Positions 10,617 through 23,931 are shown, counted from the first letter of the stretch. The stretch is DNA of 64,000 nt from Amoeboaphelidium protococcarum (GCA_023515745.1 JALECJ010000004.1:1283864-1347863), one strand, 5' to 3'. Notes: generated from the sequence alone by a model not told the origin. Made by a program: numbers and translations.

Positions 10617-12614
10617 ATGTTATTATTTCATCTGAATGTCTTGACACCCGTCAATTTGTAGTAATAACGCGTGAGAACAGAGTAACAACAAGTTACAAAG
10701 CAAGAGTCTCTTACTATTTGCAAAGATTTGATCCACGACACCTTCAGTTGCGTGTCATATTTGCGGTAAGACCATTTTCCATCCTTTTCATCTGATCGTT
10801 ACGATCAACTATTTTTGTGTAGTGGCCTATTTCCTGAAGAAGCATTTGCACGGCATAGTATTCAAGATATTGATGCCAGAAGATTGCGTCGAGGAGTGTC
10901 ACAGGCAGGTAAGATTGATCTGATCAACTTGTTCATCGTTCGTCTTCAATCTGAAACGGTTTTGTAGTCGACGCGTTGCTTGATTGGATTGAAATTGGGT
11001 GCTTTGACGCGCTTGAGAATGGCTATGTAAGTTCTATATCTCTCAACATTATTTTGATGATTTGTTTAATACTCTTGCCTTATATTGTAGTTGAAGTCTA
11101 TTGTACTTGGAATATATCTGGACTTGGATAAGCCTGAGGAATTGGTAGAGTGCTATACTTTTGATGTTTCGTATAACCAAAATGGTAATGCAATGGTGAA
11201 ACTTTCCACGGTAACTGGAGGCTAAGTGAATGCTGCTGACAGATCTCGTATCAATGAATTCTCCAATGATCCTGGTAAGACTACGAAGAATGAAATTGCA
11301 AAGAACTTGAAGCAAACTATGCGCAGTATTCTGATGTTGACTTAGACATTGGATCCACTGCCAGATGGTCGTTATCTGACTATGAAACTTCTTTACTGGG
11401 ATGACATCACGCCCGTGGACTATCAGCCGCCATTCTTCAGAGAAGCCACCGGGAATGAATCGGTAGCCAAAGTTGCCGATTATGGTGGAGGAGTTTAAAA
11501 GTGGAGGCTGGGAGGAGTTGAGACTGCTCATCACAAGATCAACATCAAGATGACCACAGCTATCACTGCAGCTGATGATCAAGAATCTGAATAGGCTCAA
11601 GAGGTTGAAAGTGGCAACTAAGAGACTGATATGGTCATCGATAATCCGTAAGATCAGTCAGAAGATGGCGTTGACTAAAGTGACAAGGCCGAAGTTGTCC
11701 ATGAAGAGTCTGTAACCGTTCAAGATGCTCCTTCCATTTCAACATTGGACGAAGCTAAAGTGGTAAGATGTGGTTGCGGGGATGACACGGCTGAAGAAAT
11801 CATGGTTAAATGCTTGCAATGTGGTAGTTATTAACATTATCTTTGTGCTGGATTCGCGTACGAAAGTGACGTTGCTGGCCTGAATGATTATCGTTGTCTA
11901 CAATGCTTATTGGAACCATATAATTCTCCAATTCCTGTTCAACCTTCTGATGAACCGCCCAGTGAGGAGGAAGGATAAGTGGATTGGGCAATGGTAACTG
12001 ATGTGTGTCGTTATCGCCGTATGTTGGGTATCTTGTGGCGTGATGGTTATTCCACCTTAATTGCTTTGCAAGGTCAAATGAATCAAAACTACAATGTGGT
12101 GAAGCGTATTCGTAACATTCTGGTCAATGATGGATTCTTGAAGTTGGTGAGAGGTAAAGGCCGCGACCGTTACGAACTTATTAAGAATTCCAACACTATG
12201 GAAACTAAAGCCACAGTGTATAGCAATAGCGTATTAATGGACAAGTTGGGAATAACTCTTGATGTCGAAGAAGCTTAACAGTCTGTGAATGATGTTGAAG
12301 TTAAGACCCATAAGAATCGCGATTCTGGATTCGTCGATGTATTAGTTGAAGCATCTCCACCGCCTCCTATTGCACAGTCTGATTTAAAGTCCGAGACTAT
12401 AGTGGTGCAAAATGATGATGCTGACGATAATCCCGACCTCCTTGGATAAGGATATGATAATGGAGATGAGTATGACTTTGGATACGGCGATCAGGCGGTG
12501 GAACCAACTCAGCCTATCACCACTATTACGTCTACGAGTAAAAAATCCTCCTCCTCCTCTAAAAAGAGACGCCCCAAAAGACCGTCCGTCTCAAAGTCCA
12601 CTTTAGCTGTATGA
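10617..12614 (+). CDS. HOP1: Hop1/HORMAD meiotic axis protein (HORMA + PHD + winged helix)
   Basis: Meiotic chromosome-axis protein directing recombination and synapsis. Four exons: 10617-10765, 10823-10908, 10968-11026, 11091-12614, all GT...TAG, giving 605 residues. HORMA domain at ~30-290: SYLRGLFPEEAF, LLDWIEIGCFDALENGY, LKSIVLGIYLDLDKP, LPDGRYLTMKLLYWDDITP, DYQPPFF. A PHD-type zinc finger follows at about 325-367 (CGCGDD...CLQCGSYQHYLC...CLQCL), then a winged-helix-like segment at about 396-465 (CRYRRMLGILWRDGY) and a Lys/Ser-rich tail. HORMA-PHD-wHTH is the layout of yeast Hop1 chromatin-binding proteins. The first exon gives MLLFHLNVLTPVNLQQQ before the HORMA start; the exact start is the least certain part. 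Confidence 0.92.
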
Positions 12615-12710
12615 ATTGTCTAATAGTGCGCGTGAAAGTCCTTAATGGAAAAAAGTATGTGAAGTATATCGGTAAAATAATAATAATCAATCATTCATGC
12701 AATGAGATAT

Positions 12711-13754
12711 TCACTTTCTGAACATCCAAATTGGACGCTTCTCGAACGCTTTGCCCTGCGGATTAGCTGCTTTAATCACTGAGCCCTATTTAAAACCAAC
12801 CTCATTAATGAGTATATCCCAAAAGGTGGGCAACTACTATTCATCAGCATCCTCTTTCCATGGTCTCAAGTGCAAATCTTGTTCGGTATACCTCGAATGG
12901 CTAAAATACTTTTTATAGGAGGACCAACCTTGTGGCTCGATGATAAACACTCCACCAGGAGATATCATATTATAGATAGTCTTGAAAAATCGTCTTATAT
13001 CCGCATCACCGCCATACAAATGTATCCATTTCGTGACAGACATGGCCAGTACCGTGTCATATGGTGCATGTGTAAATAATTGACTGTTCGACTTCTTTAC
13101 CGCCGGAGCAAGTATATCCCAAGCTTCAAAGTAAATGTTATTTGGATATTGGGAAGAAGTCTACTGCAGATCAGTATCCATTTCGGTCACTTGATCATCA
13201 GCGATTAAATGTACCTAATCTTACACGATCGGAATTGGTCCAAATAGAATGGGCATAGACAGAGGGAAGTAATTCAAATGATCACCAGTCGCAGTCTCTT
13301 CTTTCTCCATATCAGTATATTCGCGTAATACATCAACATAATCAAGGAGATTACTCTAATCAGAGGTGACTCTTATCCTGGAAGGCTTCATCTGACTAGA
13401 CTTATTCAATAAATCCCACTAAGCGCGTTTAATCAAATCTGGATCTATATCAATCCCCATTATACACGCTGGCGACATGGAACGCGCAATCACATGAGTA
13501 AGATAGCCAGTGTTACACCCAACATCTAGCACTTTCATATTCTCAATACATTCTTTAGGTAGGTAGCGGAGTCGTTCATCACAAGAAGACGCCTCAGATA
13601 CATCATTAGAATGTAGCTTGTGTTACTAATACGGTAGACGAAATCCATAATACTGAGTATAATTTCCGCGTACATTGGGATTCAGCTCTTTCCTCTGCTT
13701 CTATGCCTTTGATTGCTGAGACGTAGATTATTAATTGACATTGCCAGAGCTCAT
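12711..13754 (-). CDS. Bin3/MEPCE-family RNA methyltransferase
   Basis: SAM-dependent methyltransferase of the Bin3 family, which methylates the 5' gamma- or mono-phosphate of small RNAs (7SK cap, pre-miRNA, tRNA-His in relatives). One exon, 347 residues. SAM-binding motif I KVLDVGCNTGYLT at about 78-90, then IMGIDIDPDLI, the Bin3 signature MSVTKWIHLYGG, PGGVFIIEPQGWSSY, and the closing block LINEVGF...RPIWMFRK. Gln is encoded by TAG/TAA in the N-terminal tail and before the final block. Which RNA is the substrate cannot be told; MEPCE-like is favoured over BCDIN3D by the WSSY segment and length. Confidence 0.9.
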
Positions 13755-13999
13755 AGCTGAGGCGTCTAGACTAATTTTTTATTTCGGTTTGTACGACATT
13801 TATACTCAATGTACTGTGTATTGACTACTTTACGTGAAAAGTTGCCACACAGCCGGGCAGAAGAAAGTAAAAACACGACACCAATGATTATTGCTACGTG
13901 CAAGAAGCTTCCAAGTATATTATTAAAATGTTCAAGGCGTAATAAGAAGAACCTTAAATAAATTTGTTTTCTCAATATTATTCACCCTGCTTCATTCAT

Positions 14000-14725
14000 T
14001 CAAAACTCGTAATCGGAGTAACTGGGAGCAACAACCGTCGCAGCTGTGTTACCAGTACTATTCTCAACTTCTGCAAACTCGGCAGCGCCCAACGTCTTCA
14101 TTTTCCTAATGTACACCGGCTGTAAGTAAACGCCAGCACTATCCTCCATTTAGTATGCGCGCATCTTCACACGAACCTGCACCACATCTCCAGGTGAGAT
14201 GGCACCAGACTCCACTTCCTTGCCATCCACGCCCAGAGTGGTGAAACAAGGCTACAGTTTGTAGCCGCGAGGAACCACCACATCCTCAAGTTTCTACACC
14301 TTAGCAGCGCGAGACTTCCTAACCACCTTGCTACGGACACGCAATGTCCCCTGTTCAGTAGTCAACGGACGCAAAGTATCCTCCAGATTCAACAAGCTAC
14401 CCAGAGACCGCTCAGCAGAGCGAATCACCCTGTTAAGAGATTCCAGCTCATGCACCGCCACAGTAACTGAATGGTACGCGTTCGTCACCTTCGACACGTA
14501 CTCATCCTTCTTATAATTACCAAGAGGGCCCAAGAACGCCTCAGTGACCACACCACAAAAAAACATTTCACCAGGCATGAGGTGCGCATCCTTATACCCA
14601 GTTGAACCAGTCGACTCAACGCCTTGAATATTGCGCACGTATGTGACATCAGTTTCCCAATCAGGATGGGTTCCTGTAGGCATTCTAGAGTCCAAATTCC
14701 GTGGCACCAGTTTGAACAGTATCAT
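14000..14725 (-). CDS. Hypothetical 241-aa protein with acidic-aromatic C-terminus
   Basis: Not recognised. An in-frame TGA just upstream fixes the start at 14725 (MILFKLVPRNLDSRMPTGTH). The body is beta-rich in appearance (GEMFFCGVVTEAFLG; SPGDVVQVRVKMRAY; GVYLQPVYIRKM) and the last residues are SYSDYEF, an acidic tail ending in an aromatic residue like those of some phage and bacterial single-stranded-DNA-binding proteins. That resemblance is only a hint of an OB-fold nucleic-acid binder. Relatively few TAA/TAG codons compared with neighbours. Confidence 0.7.
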
Positions 14726-15500
14726 CAGTAGCTGTATTCAATCTTACATATTTCCCATACAGATGAACCACCGTTTAAACTCTGTAAGTAAAGAGTAACA
14801 ACGACTAAGTACGAGTATATTTCAGCACAGAGAAGAAAACATAAATTCAATGCCAAGAGCTTTTATGGAGCTCTTTGGCTTTAATTGCCGATATTACTTA
14901 AATGATGCTTAAGTAATTATCAGTAATCATGAGCCAATCAGGTCCCTGTTCTTACACATTCGCACATTGTGGAATTTCCCGACGAAACTATCTGGTTAGA
15001 TTATTCGCTCGCCATTTGTTTAAAACAAAAACGACTGAACCGCAAACATTGCCGCTTCTTGAGCATGCGCTGCTTGACAACAAAGCGAATCTATCGTAAT
15101 CTGGTTTGTGTGGGCCACTAATATGAAAGGAAAGTTTTGAACAATATATAACATATTATGTTTTTGAACTCAGCGTCATCTAAGACTAAGAATCTATTTT
15201 AAGAATCTTTAAATTTTTGTAAAAACGAATCTAAATGGTGCGAGTCTAAACGTTAATGCCCCTGTGAGAATAGGAGGTAACTATCCAGTGTGAGGGGCTT
15301 AAGGATTTTCCGAATACGCGCGTGACACGAATCAGAAAATTAAAGTTTCTCGATGAAGCAACGCGTGGGGCTCTTTCTTTACTACTGTTTACTTAATCAT
15401 TTTTTATTCCAGTCTCGCAGTGATAACGTGATTAAGTAATTGTCTATTAAATAGCTCACGTAATAAAATAACATACTATTAATATTATTAATAATATTGG
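14726..15500. promoter_or_regulatory. Divergent intergenic region
   Basis: 775 bases between divergent starts at 14725 and 15501. AT-rich, contains ACGCGT at 15361. No gene or RNA seen. Confidence 0.35.
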
Positions 15501-17474
15501 ATGATTGATTTTACTCTTATTGGACTTATAGCTGGGTTGATCGTTGGTAATTCATTCTCTCTGGTGATTCCCAGATTGCCGTTCATCACTGGATAGATTA
15601 ACACTTTTACCAGTGCTTTGTCTGCGTTATTTCTTATCGGCCTGTGCAGCCTTTATGGAATATTTATCTTGGATTTATAGTAAGACGATTCTGGCTCTCA
15701 GTGGTTTATTATTAATGTGCCTGATTTCATTTCTCTCGATACATCACTAATATCTGCATCTTCTCTCTTCCTATACATCTCTATGGTACAATTGTCTCTG
15801 TAGAGGCTGAGTTATAGCATTGTACATCCCCTTTGCTTGACCATAGCTTTAACATCTGCGCCGTGGATTTACATTCTCCTCAGGTATATTTTGAATGATT
15901 AGAATGTGGGTGACACTGGTTATTCCATGGATGGAAATTTCACTGATCAAGTCCATCTTCCCACTCTAATATCGTCAGCTATTGCAATTATCAGCTGTAT
16001 AATCGGTGCTTTGGTATCTTAAATACTTCCGGATCTGGTTTATTATCCTTATACTGTACTATCTTACGCGTCTGCTAGCTCTTCCCTCGAGGCTAGTAAT
16101 TAGACTGCGGCGGCGAATGACGCGTCATCTCTGCATGGTGATGATGAGCAGATGCCTCTGCTGGACAAAAGACGTCGATCTGGTAGTACGGGCTCTTCTA
16201 CTGCATCATTCATAACTGCCACATCTACTTAATCATTGATTATTGATCATAATGATTTGAAAGATCAGACAATGGACTCATAAGTGTTGATCTTCAAAGA
16301 GACATTGCCTGAGAGTAAGTATGGCACTATGCTTCCCAGCTAATACAGAATTCCATCACTTTACTCAAATATTAACGATGAATCCATTAATGGTCATAAT
16401 CAAAGTGTCGAGATCGCCTCGGCATCTAATCTCGATTTTGGTAATAATTAAGTTGTATCGCATCATGATATACCACAGCTCTCATTTTCTAATAATAATA
16501 ATAATAACACCGGCGATACTGGATATACTATCAATCCTGCTCTAACTTAAAGCTTGGAATTTGAAGATGATCGCGGAGGTGTTTAGATAAGACGCGTCAT
16601 CTGTAATCTTTTACTTGGATCTCTTCTGACGGTGTTAGCAGGTCTCTCCCTCGCTGTGCTGTTAAGTCATGCACTTTATTACAATGATTAGATTGTAGAT
16701 AAGTTGGTGATATTTCCCGGGTAGTAAGACTCACAATTGTCCATTGCAAAAGCTGTGACCCAATTGTCGAAATATTTTATGAACTTGAGTTTTGGATCCT
16801 TCTCATTGGTAGTGGCTTTGCTTTTGATTAAATATATCTCTCTAATGGCTATAGAAGTCAAAAAAATCATACTATCATAACGTGATAACTCTGATTATTA
16901 GCAAGTACCTAGTGGAAATGTCTTTTCTGCCTCATCAACGTCTTATTCAACTGAAGTCGACAGTAGCTCTAATAATAATTTGAATATTAAAAGTATAGCG
17001 TGTGGAGCGGTATTTGGCCTGATCACGTTTGGATGGTTATTTGCTCTATCTATAGTGCAGTGCGTATATGGATTCAAGTATTCAATATCTTCTCTAATCG
17101 TCTCCATACCGAGCGGCATTATACTGTGGTCAATGTTCTACCTGCGTGACGTCAATTCCATGTCCTCTCCTCTCGAGATTGCTCACACTACCGCAACTGC
17201 AGTTAATACTCACCATAATGCTGCCTAATAAAGATATCCACTCACTGCTGATGATCAATAGACACTCTGCGATTAATCTGGTACTCCATCATTAAGCTTA
17301 TAATAACGTGTATTGGGATCAAGTGGAGGTATGAGATAATCTGCACCTCGCCGTACAAGACTAAATGCTAGATTGAAGCTGGGAAGATCCTTCTGTGATA
17401 TGCGTCTACTCCACTTGTTCTTCATATGCGCTCTCTCTTGCTCTCTCCTCTCTTACTATTACTCGATTGTCTGA
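15501..17474 (+). CDS. Multi-pass membrane protein, 657 aa
   Basis: Not recognised. One frame ATG to TGA, 657 residues, with about twenty TAA/TAG Gln codons. Hydrophobic segments near the N-terminus (FTLIGLIAGLIVGNSFSLVI; ALFLIGLCSLYGIFIL; LCLTIALTSAPWIYILL; ISSAIAIISCIIGALV), a long polar Ser/Asn-rich loop at about 190-370, further spans (VICNLLLGSLLTVLAGLSLA; FSLVVALLLIKYISL; CGAVFGLITFGWLFALSIV; IPSGIILWSMFYL) and a last one near the end (LLHLFFICALSCSLLSYYYS). Probably nine or more spans. No transporter signature I can name. Confidence 0.75.
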
Positions 17475-17596
17475 TATATACAATATAATTATTTTCTACT
17501 TTCATTGACTTTATTTTTGTATACTAGTAAAATTCATATTTAGAAAAACTAAACAAACCGTTAAGTAATTGTAATTTATATTATTCTTAATGATGA

Positions 17597-18802
17597 TCAA
17601 GTGAAGCGATTGTGATTAGATCTATTTCTAATGACTGAACTTGATGTCGGTTTATACTCGGCAAATGGGTCTGAATGTTTAAACGTCTACATGGATAGAA
17701 CGTGCGGTGCCACAAAATCGCCATGGTTTTATGAAGCATCTGCTCGCTATTATTGCTTCTATCCCTACACCTACTACTCCTTTTGGTGATGTGATACGAT
17801 TGATGATGATTACATGTGACTTTTAATATTGATAGGCATGGACTAACTTAGGATTGAGGTATTCACCATGACTTGATCAGCGCCCGAATGGTGTTCATTC
17901 TACTACAAATCTTCATCCTGCTCATCAATGCTATTATCCTCCTCTCTATAAGTCTAAGCAGTCATAAGACTACCTCGACTAACGCCTTATTATAATTATT
18001 ATTAACGCCCTTCCATATCCAGTTCAAACACGCCATCATTATCATCATCATTATCGATTGTCGTTTATTCTAATGGCTTTCTTTGTATTTAACTTTGAGC
18101 AGATTCTTATGGAATCTAAGATTAATTGAAACTCGGTGCCATACTGTTAGTCTTCCCAGGATCACTCGACTTTGGTAGAACTGATTATAAATCTGCTTTT
18201 ATTCGGGTAAACACCTACTATGCAGCCAGTAATCTAGACTCATACTTGTCGTTAATTTATCGCATTTATTCATCGCGTTCCAGCTTCAAACGAGTCTAAT
18301 AGTCTTTCATAGCCATTTATACAACTCGCTATAAATGTACAGAATATTAATCGACAGAGACAGAATCTACGGACGCCTCCACTTGCTACATACTATTCAA
18401 GATTGACGCCCACTGATCCAAATCTTTATTAGGCTATTGCAGAGGAGACGTGTCTTGTGCAACAATATTAACTTATAATCCATCTAATAATCGAATGAAC
18501 CGAGACTTTAAAGTATAATCCACCGCTTGTGAAAATAGAATCACACCACCCTCAGCCTAATCGGTGGTGGTCCCAGTGCCTTATATTACACAAATATCAC
18601 ATTGACATATGAGGCAATGGCTTTTGTATTATTATTTTTATATTAAATTAGACTATTACGAATCTTTATCCTAAACTGAACGCATCAAGTACATCCCACT
18701 GACTGAGACGAGAACATCTTGAACCGTGTCTTGTCCCTCAGAACACTCGACCTAAATGCTCACATTATTACAGCGACACTGAATCCTTCTAGTATTATTC
18801 AT
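17597..18802 (-). CDS. Gln-rich coiled-coil protein, unrecognised
   Basis: No standard-code ORF of useful length exists here because TAA/TAG are so dense, but on the minus strand one frame is open from ATG at 18802 to TGA at 17597 (401 residues). Cys-rich start (RIQCRCNN...HCLICQCDICV), then GGVILFSQAVDYTLKSRF, a charged helical part (MAMKDYQTRLKLERDEQMRQ), an acidic stretch with TTIDNDDDNDGVFELDME, and a Gln-rich C-terminus ending SVIRNRSNHNRFT. In-frame ATG codons at 18802 and 18694 both work; an intron near the 5' end cannot be excluded. Function unknown. The middle and C-terminal parts look convincingly coding; the first 100 residues are less sure. Confidence 0.6.
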
Positions 18803-19444
18803 GATCTTTTGATTAGGCAGATTATAAACGCTACTAATAACGATAATAATAATAAAAGGAGACAAATTGATGAACAATTCTCTCTTTTATTAGAAGGAAG
18901 AACTGCCAAGAGTCAAAAGGCAATACAGTGATAGAATTTCTCCAATCAGACAGAGTGAGGAAAAGACGCGTAGATTGTTTGAGCAGTTTAACGATAGAAA
19001 CCGACATTCACCATCGATATTTCAAGTCTGTATCATTCTAAATTCAAAAAGCACAGGAGGCATAAAGAGAGGGAGAATGAGAGGGAGAGAGTAAGGATGT
19101 GAAAAGCAATTTCAGAGTGAAACAAATGAACACCGAAGTGACGCTAGACATCGATCGACAGAGTCGCGAAACCTTCACGTTTTACTACAATCATCAACAT
19201 TTACTCCTTATATTCTGTAGTTCTGTAGAGTTTAAATTAATTCTGATGAAGTGTGTGGCTGGCGCTCTATTGTTTCATTCTTACAGTCTTTTCGCTTTAT
19301 CTCTCCCCCTCACCTTTCCACCTTTTTCTTCTCTCTCCTGGTCATCGGTCGGGACTGAATTTGAATTTGTTCACACTTTTTTTCAGTTTTAGTTGATAGA
19401 TTCGATCTTTATATACATTATATTCATTCACACGGAAGATCTGA
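18803..19444. other. Intergenic, upstream of P5B ATPase
   Basis: 642 bases. Contains an ACGCGT at about 18967, a GAGAGGGAGA purine run near 19070 and a pyrimidine-rich stretch (CTCTCCCCCTCACC) near 19302. No supported gene. Confidence 0.35.
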
Positions 19445-22400
19445 ATGACCTTAGACACAGAGTCTGTAAAATCTGTATCTAGAGCCTCATCTATACGTAG
19501 CTGGAGAGATTTTTACGATGATGAGGATCCGTACGATTTTGGTATAGCATACGATGGCGATAGTGATGGCGATGATCATGAGTACTATGGTGGAGCTGAG
19601 TCGTCTGATGGAGATAAGGAGCATCATCTGGATGAAGATGGACATAGTCGCAGTAGTTCTCGCCATAATCATCATCAGTAATAATAGCGGAGGAGAAGAG
19701 TTAGGCGGCGATCTTCTGTTATGCGGGCACCTAAAGCACACATGTCCCAGCCGTTCGTTATCGAGAGTAATGGAAGTAGTCCGATGATGGAGGAGCGGTT
19801 GACAGAAATGATGCAGCAGTATGACAGTGAGCCTTTGAATGGAGATTTGGCTGGTAGGAATGGTGATTCTAGATCTATGAGAATGTAATCATCCACACAT
19901 CAAACTATCGCTTTGGAAGAAGATTTACAGTGTGATATTTATGGATACTCTATCCACCCATTCAAGTATGCATGTTATTTATTCGGATGTGTGTTGAGTG
20001 TGGGGGTTCTGTTCTTACTATGTCGATGGTTTCCGCGTCTGTATATATCATGCACTTGTAGACGCACACCTTTTCATAAATGCCAGATGTTGTTTATATA
20101 GTCCACTTGGAAACATGTTGATATAGTGCCCATACAAGTGAACATTTACGAGGATGCCGCCAAGTTGCATCAGATTCTATCTATGAACGCGACTTCTCTG
20201 TCCAGGTCTCCGTCTGATTATGATGCTCACACCTTGAAGTCTTTTGATTATCATTGCATGAAGTTCATCTATAATCCTATAACTTCGCTCTTTATTGAGA
20301 ACACTGCCTGGAGAGATAGTAGAGAGAAGTCTGTGCCTAGTCTTAGTCGCGGTTTAAGTACTCGACAGGAAGTGCGGGAGCGTCAGTTATTGTTTGGAAA
20401 GAATTCTATTGATATTCCCATTAAATCGGATTGGAAATTGCTGGTGGACGAGATTTTGCATCCGTTCTATGTCTTTTAACTGTTCAGTATCATGCTGTGG
20501 ATCGCGGAGAATTATTATTACTATGCCGCGTGTATATTTCTCATCTCAACCGGCTCTTCAGTATCTGCACTGTTGGAGACTAAGCGGAATTTGCAGCGAT
20601 TGAGGGACATGACGCATCATTAGTGCAGCGTCAACGTTTTACGGTCAGGTGTGTGGATTCGTGTGTCATCCCAGGATCTAGTGCCTGGTGATGTTTATGA
20701 TCTCTCATCTATCGAGGAATATCGCGGTGAAGTTGAGTAATAGTCAGATGATCAAGTTGATATTGATGATGATGATAAAGGTAGAGACTTTGGCGTAAAT
20801 GATATGGTCATCCCGTGTGACTCCATAATGATCAATGGTGATTGTATTGTGAATGAGAGTATGCTGACTGGTGAGAGTGTCCCCGTGCCAAAGATTCCGC
20901 TGAGTAATCATATGGTGCATTAACTTGATGATTTGAACAATATAGATTCTAAGCATTATCTGTACAATGGAACAAAGATTGTACGCGTCAGAACTGTTGG
21001 TAAATAGACTCCTACTACCGATTAATCTACCAATGCCGTGCCATCTCATACTGATGGAATAGCGTGTGCAATGGCCGTCAGGACTGGATTCAACACTACT
21101 AAAGGCAGTTTAATCCGGGCTATTCTGTATCCAAAGCCGACCAGCTTCAAATTTTATGAAGATTCATTCAAGTTCATTGGCATTCTGGCTTGTATTGCCC
21201 TGGTAGGATTTATTTATTCTATTTATCAGTATGTTAAAGGAGGAGCTGTTTGGTGGCTGGTTGTGATAAGAGCTTTCGACTTGTTCACCATCGTTGTTCC
21301 TCCTGCTCTGCCAGCTGCAATGTCTGTTGGTATTGCGTTTGCCATTGCCAGGTTAAAACATCGCGACATTTATTGCATCAGTCCACCACGTATTAATGTC
21401 TGCGGTAAGTTGGATCTATTTGTATTTGACAAGACTGGTACTTTGACTGAAGAAGGTTTAGATGTCCTCGGTGTTATTGAATCATCTGGAGATGGTATGA
21501 GTGATTTGCTCACGTCTGTGGATGATTTACAGTCTGGCAATTAGAACAATTTTTAGCAGATATCAAATGGTGGTGAATAATAGCGGTAATAGTAATCTGC
21601 TTTAGATATCAAATTTGTAGAAGCTTTAGCTTCTTGTCATTCGATAAAAGTTGCTCATGGTGTAGAAGTTGGCGATCCACTGGATTTGAAGATGATGGCC
21701 TTCACCAATTGGATCATTGATGAGCCGGAGAATCACGCCATGGTTTATGTGAGGCCGAAGCATTGCGAGGCTATCGAGAATTACGATCTATTTACCATGG
21801 ATTCTACCTCACCCACTCGTTCAGCATCCGATATGGATTCTGTGGAGATGGCCATTATAAAAGAGTTTGAATTTGTCTCCTCCCTGCGAAGAATGTCTGT
21901 TATTGTGAAAAAGTTACATGACAAGTCCGTCAAGGTGTATTGTAAAGGTGCTCCAGAGGTTCTGATTTCACTGTGCACGCCCGAATCAGTTCCATCAGAT
22001 TTTATGGAAGTTGTTGATTATCACGCACAGAATGGTCATCGTATAATTGCATTTGCTGGCAAGCAGATGGTGGGTGTTAATTGGCGAAAATCATAGTCAC
22101 TGGATAGGGGTGAAGTTGAGAGTGATTTGCACCTTCTGGGTATTATGGTCTTTGAGAATAAGTTGAAGGAGGAATCGGATCCCACCATTCGTGCTCTCAC
22201 CGCCTCCCAAATGAAGTCTGTCATGTGTACGGGAGATAATCTGTTAACAGCTGTGAACGTTGGAAAAGATTGCTCTATCATCAACCATGATGCTGCTGTT
22301 TATGTCCCTAGATTCGAGGTTGATTTCACCGGACGAGACATTGTGTAGTGGAGGTAGTTGCTTGATGATAGTTTGGTTTTGGACCCGCAGACACTGTGTC

Positions 22401-23692
22401 CACTGCAAGGCTATACTCGTGACTCTTAAGATTCTATACGCGAGAATGGTAAATTTTAATTATCAAGTTAATCTTCTGTTGACGCTTAGCAGATTAAAAA
22501 TATGAATGCCAATGGTGGGATGAAAATGCAGAAGAAGAAAAAGTTTAGTGTTGCCAGCGGCATATCAGGCATGAACGGTGGTTAAGATATCGTCATTGAT
22601 GTTGATGGAATGCTTCCAGAGTATACTCTTGCATGCACTGGCGACGTGTTTTAATACTTGATTGGTAACTTGTCTTCGGATATGCTCAGGCTATTTCTCT
22701 CTAAAACCTCTATTTATGCCAGAATGTCACCAGACTAAAAGTGTGAGCTGGTCGAAAGATTCATGTCTTTTGGGTACTGTGTGAGTATGGTGGGTGATGG
22801 CGCCAATGATTGTGCTGCTCTCAGAGCTTCTGATGTTGGAATATCTCTATCTGAAAATGAATCCTCCGTTGCTGCTCCCTTTACATCCACGGTGACTAAT
22901 ATAAGCTGTGTGCTGGATGTGGTAAGGTAAGGTAGAGCTGCTCTGGTTACTAGCTTTACCTGCTTCAAATTTATCGCTCTTTACAGTATGATCCAATTTA
23001 CATCTGCATGTCTGCTGTATACTCTAACTGGAAATCTGGGAGACTTTTAGTACCTCTACATTGACGTGTTTCTCATTTTGCCATTAGCATTGTTCATGGG
23101 CAAGACTGAGGCTGCTGAAGCGATAAGTATTCGGCGTCCGACAGCCAGTCTGGTATCGCGTAAAGTTATAGTTTCTCTTTTGGGATAGACAATGTTGCAG
23201 TTTGCATTTCAGTTGTCGCTATTCATGATTGTCAAGCAGTAGAGTTGGTATGAACCTCCAGATAGAATGCCGGAGGAGAAGAATATCAGGAGCTTTGAGA
23301 ACACTTGTCTTTTCAAATTCTCAACCTTTCTATACATGACAGTCGCAGTTGTATTTAATCGTGGCCCACCGTTTAGAAAGGCGATTTATACCAATGCTCC
23401 TTTTGTGATCTCTGTCATTGTCTTACTGTGCATTTCTGTGATGTTTGTCCTCTGGCCGCCTTAATTCGTCAAGAATGTTCTCGAGTTTGAGGAAATACCT
23501 CCAGTGTTTGGTTTATTCATTCTGGCTCTTGCCGCAGTTGCTTTTACACTCTCCTGGCTGTCAGAATATGTCTTATTCCCGATTATTGATCGTTCCATAG
23601 GTCGCCTAAGTGGTGCCATTTCCCGAGTGCACAGGTTGACGCGAAGAGACATTCATTATCATCAGCTTGATGACAGCCATTAATAGTAGTGA
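19445..23692 (+). CDS. P5B-type ATPase (ATP13A2/Ypk9-like)
   Basis: Transmembrane P-type ATPase of group P5B, whose members move polyamines out of lysosomes/vacuoles. One exon, 1415 residues. N-terminal ~170 residues are cytosolic, Asp/Ser/His-rich with a Gln-Arg run, then a first membrane segment ([17 protein letters not shown]). Motifs: TGES in the actuator domain ([11 protein letters not shown]), PPALP in membrane helix 4 at about 619-623 (P5B; P5A has PPELP), phosphorylation site [12 protein letters not shown] at about 662, KGAPE in the nucleotide domain, and [10 protein letters not shown] at about 1117. C-terminal spans follow. Many Gln are TAA/TAG, including three just before the TGA stop. 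A 41-nt GT...AG stretch at about 22450 is in frame and could be an intron, but reading through costs nothing. Confidence 0.95.
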
Positions 23693-23931
23693 ATTTGCAC
23701 CTTATAATATTAATTACATGTACTCTATGTTATAATTATGACTTGTGATTTATTTATATTGCTTTTATGACTTACTTTGTATCATTAGATTCAATTCGCT
23801 GTAGTATCATCTCGTCCAGGGACATCCCACAAGAGAGCTCTTCTTTCTCAAACACGTGTTTTCAGTCATTATTGTCTCATCCAAACTAACTTCATTCTCT
23901 ATATTTAAAGCACTGGCTTATTCATATTAAT

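Noticed and set aside
11049-11600. 183-codon minus-strand ORF
   Set aside because: Antisense to the strongly supported HORMA domain.
22450-22490. Possible 41-nt intron in the P5B ATPase
   Set aside because: The frame is continuous without it and it lies in a variable cytosolic loop; no need to assume splicing.
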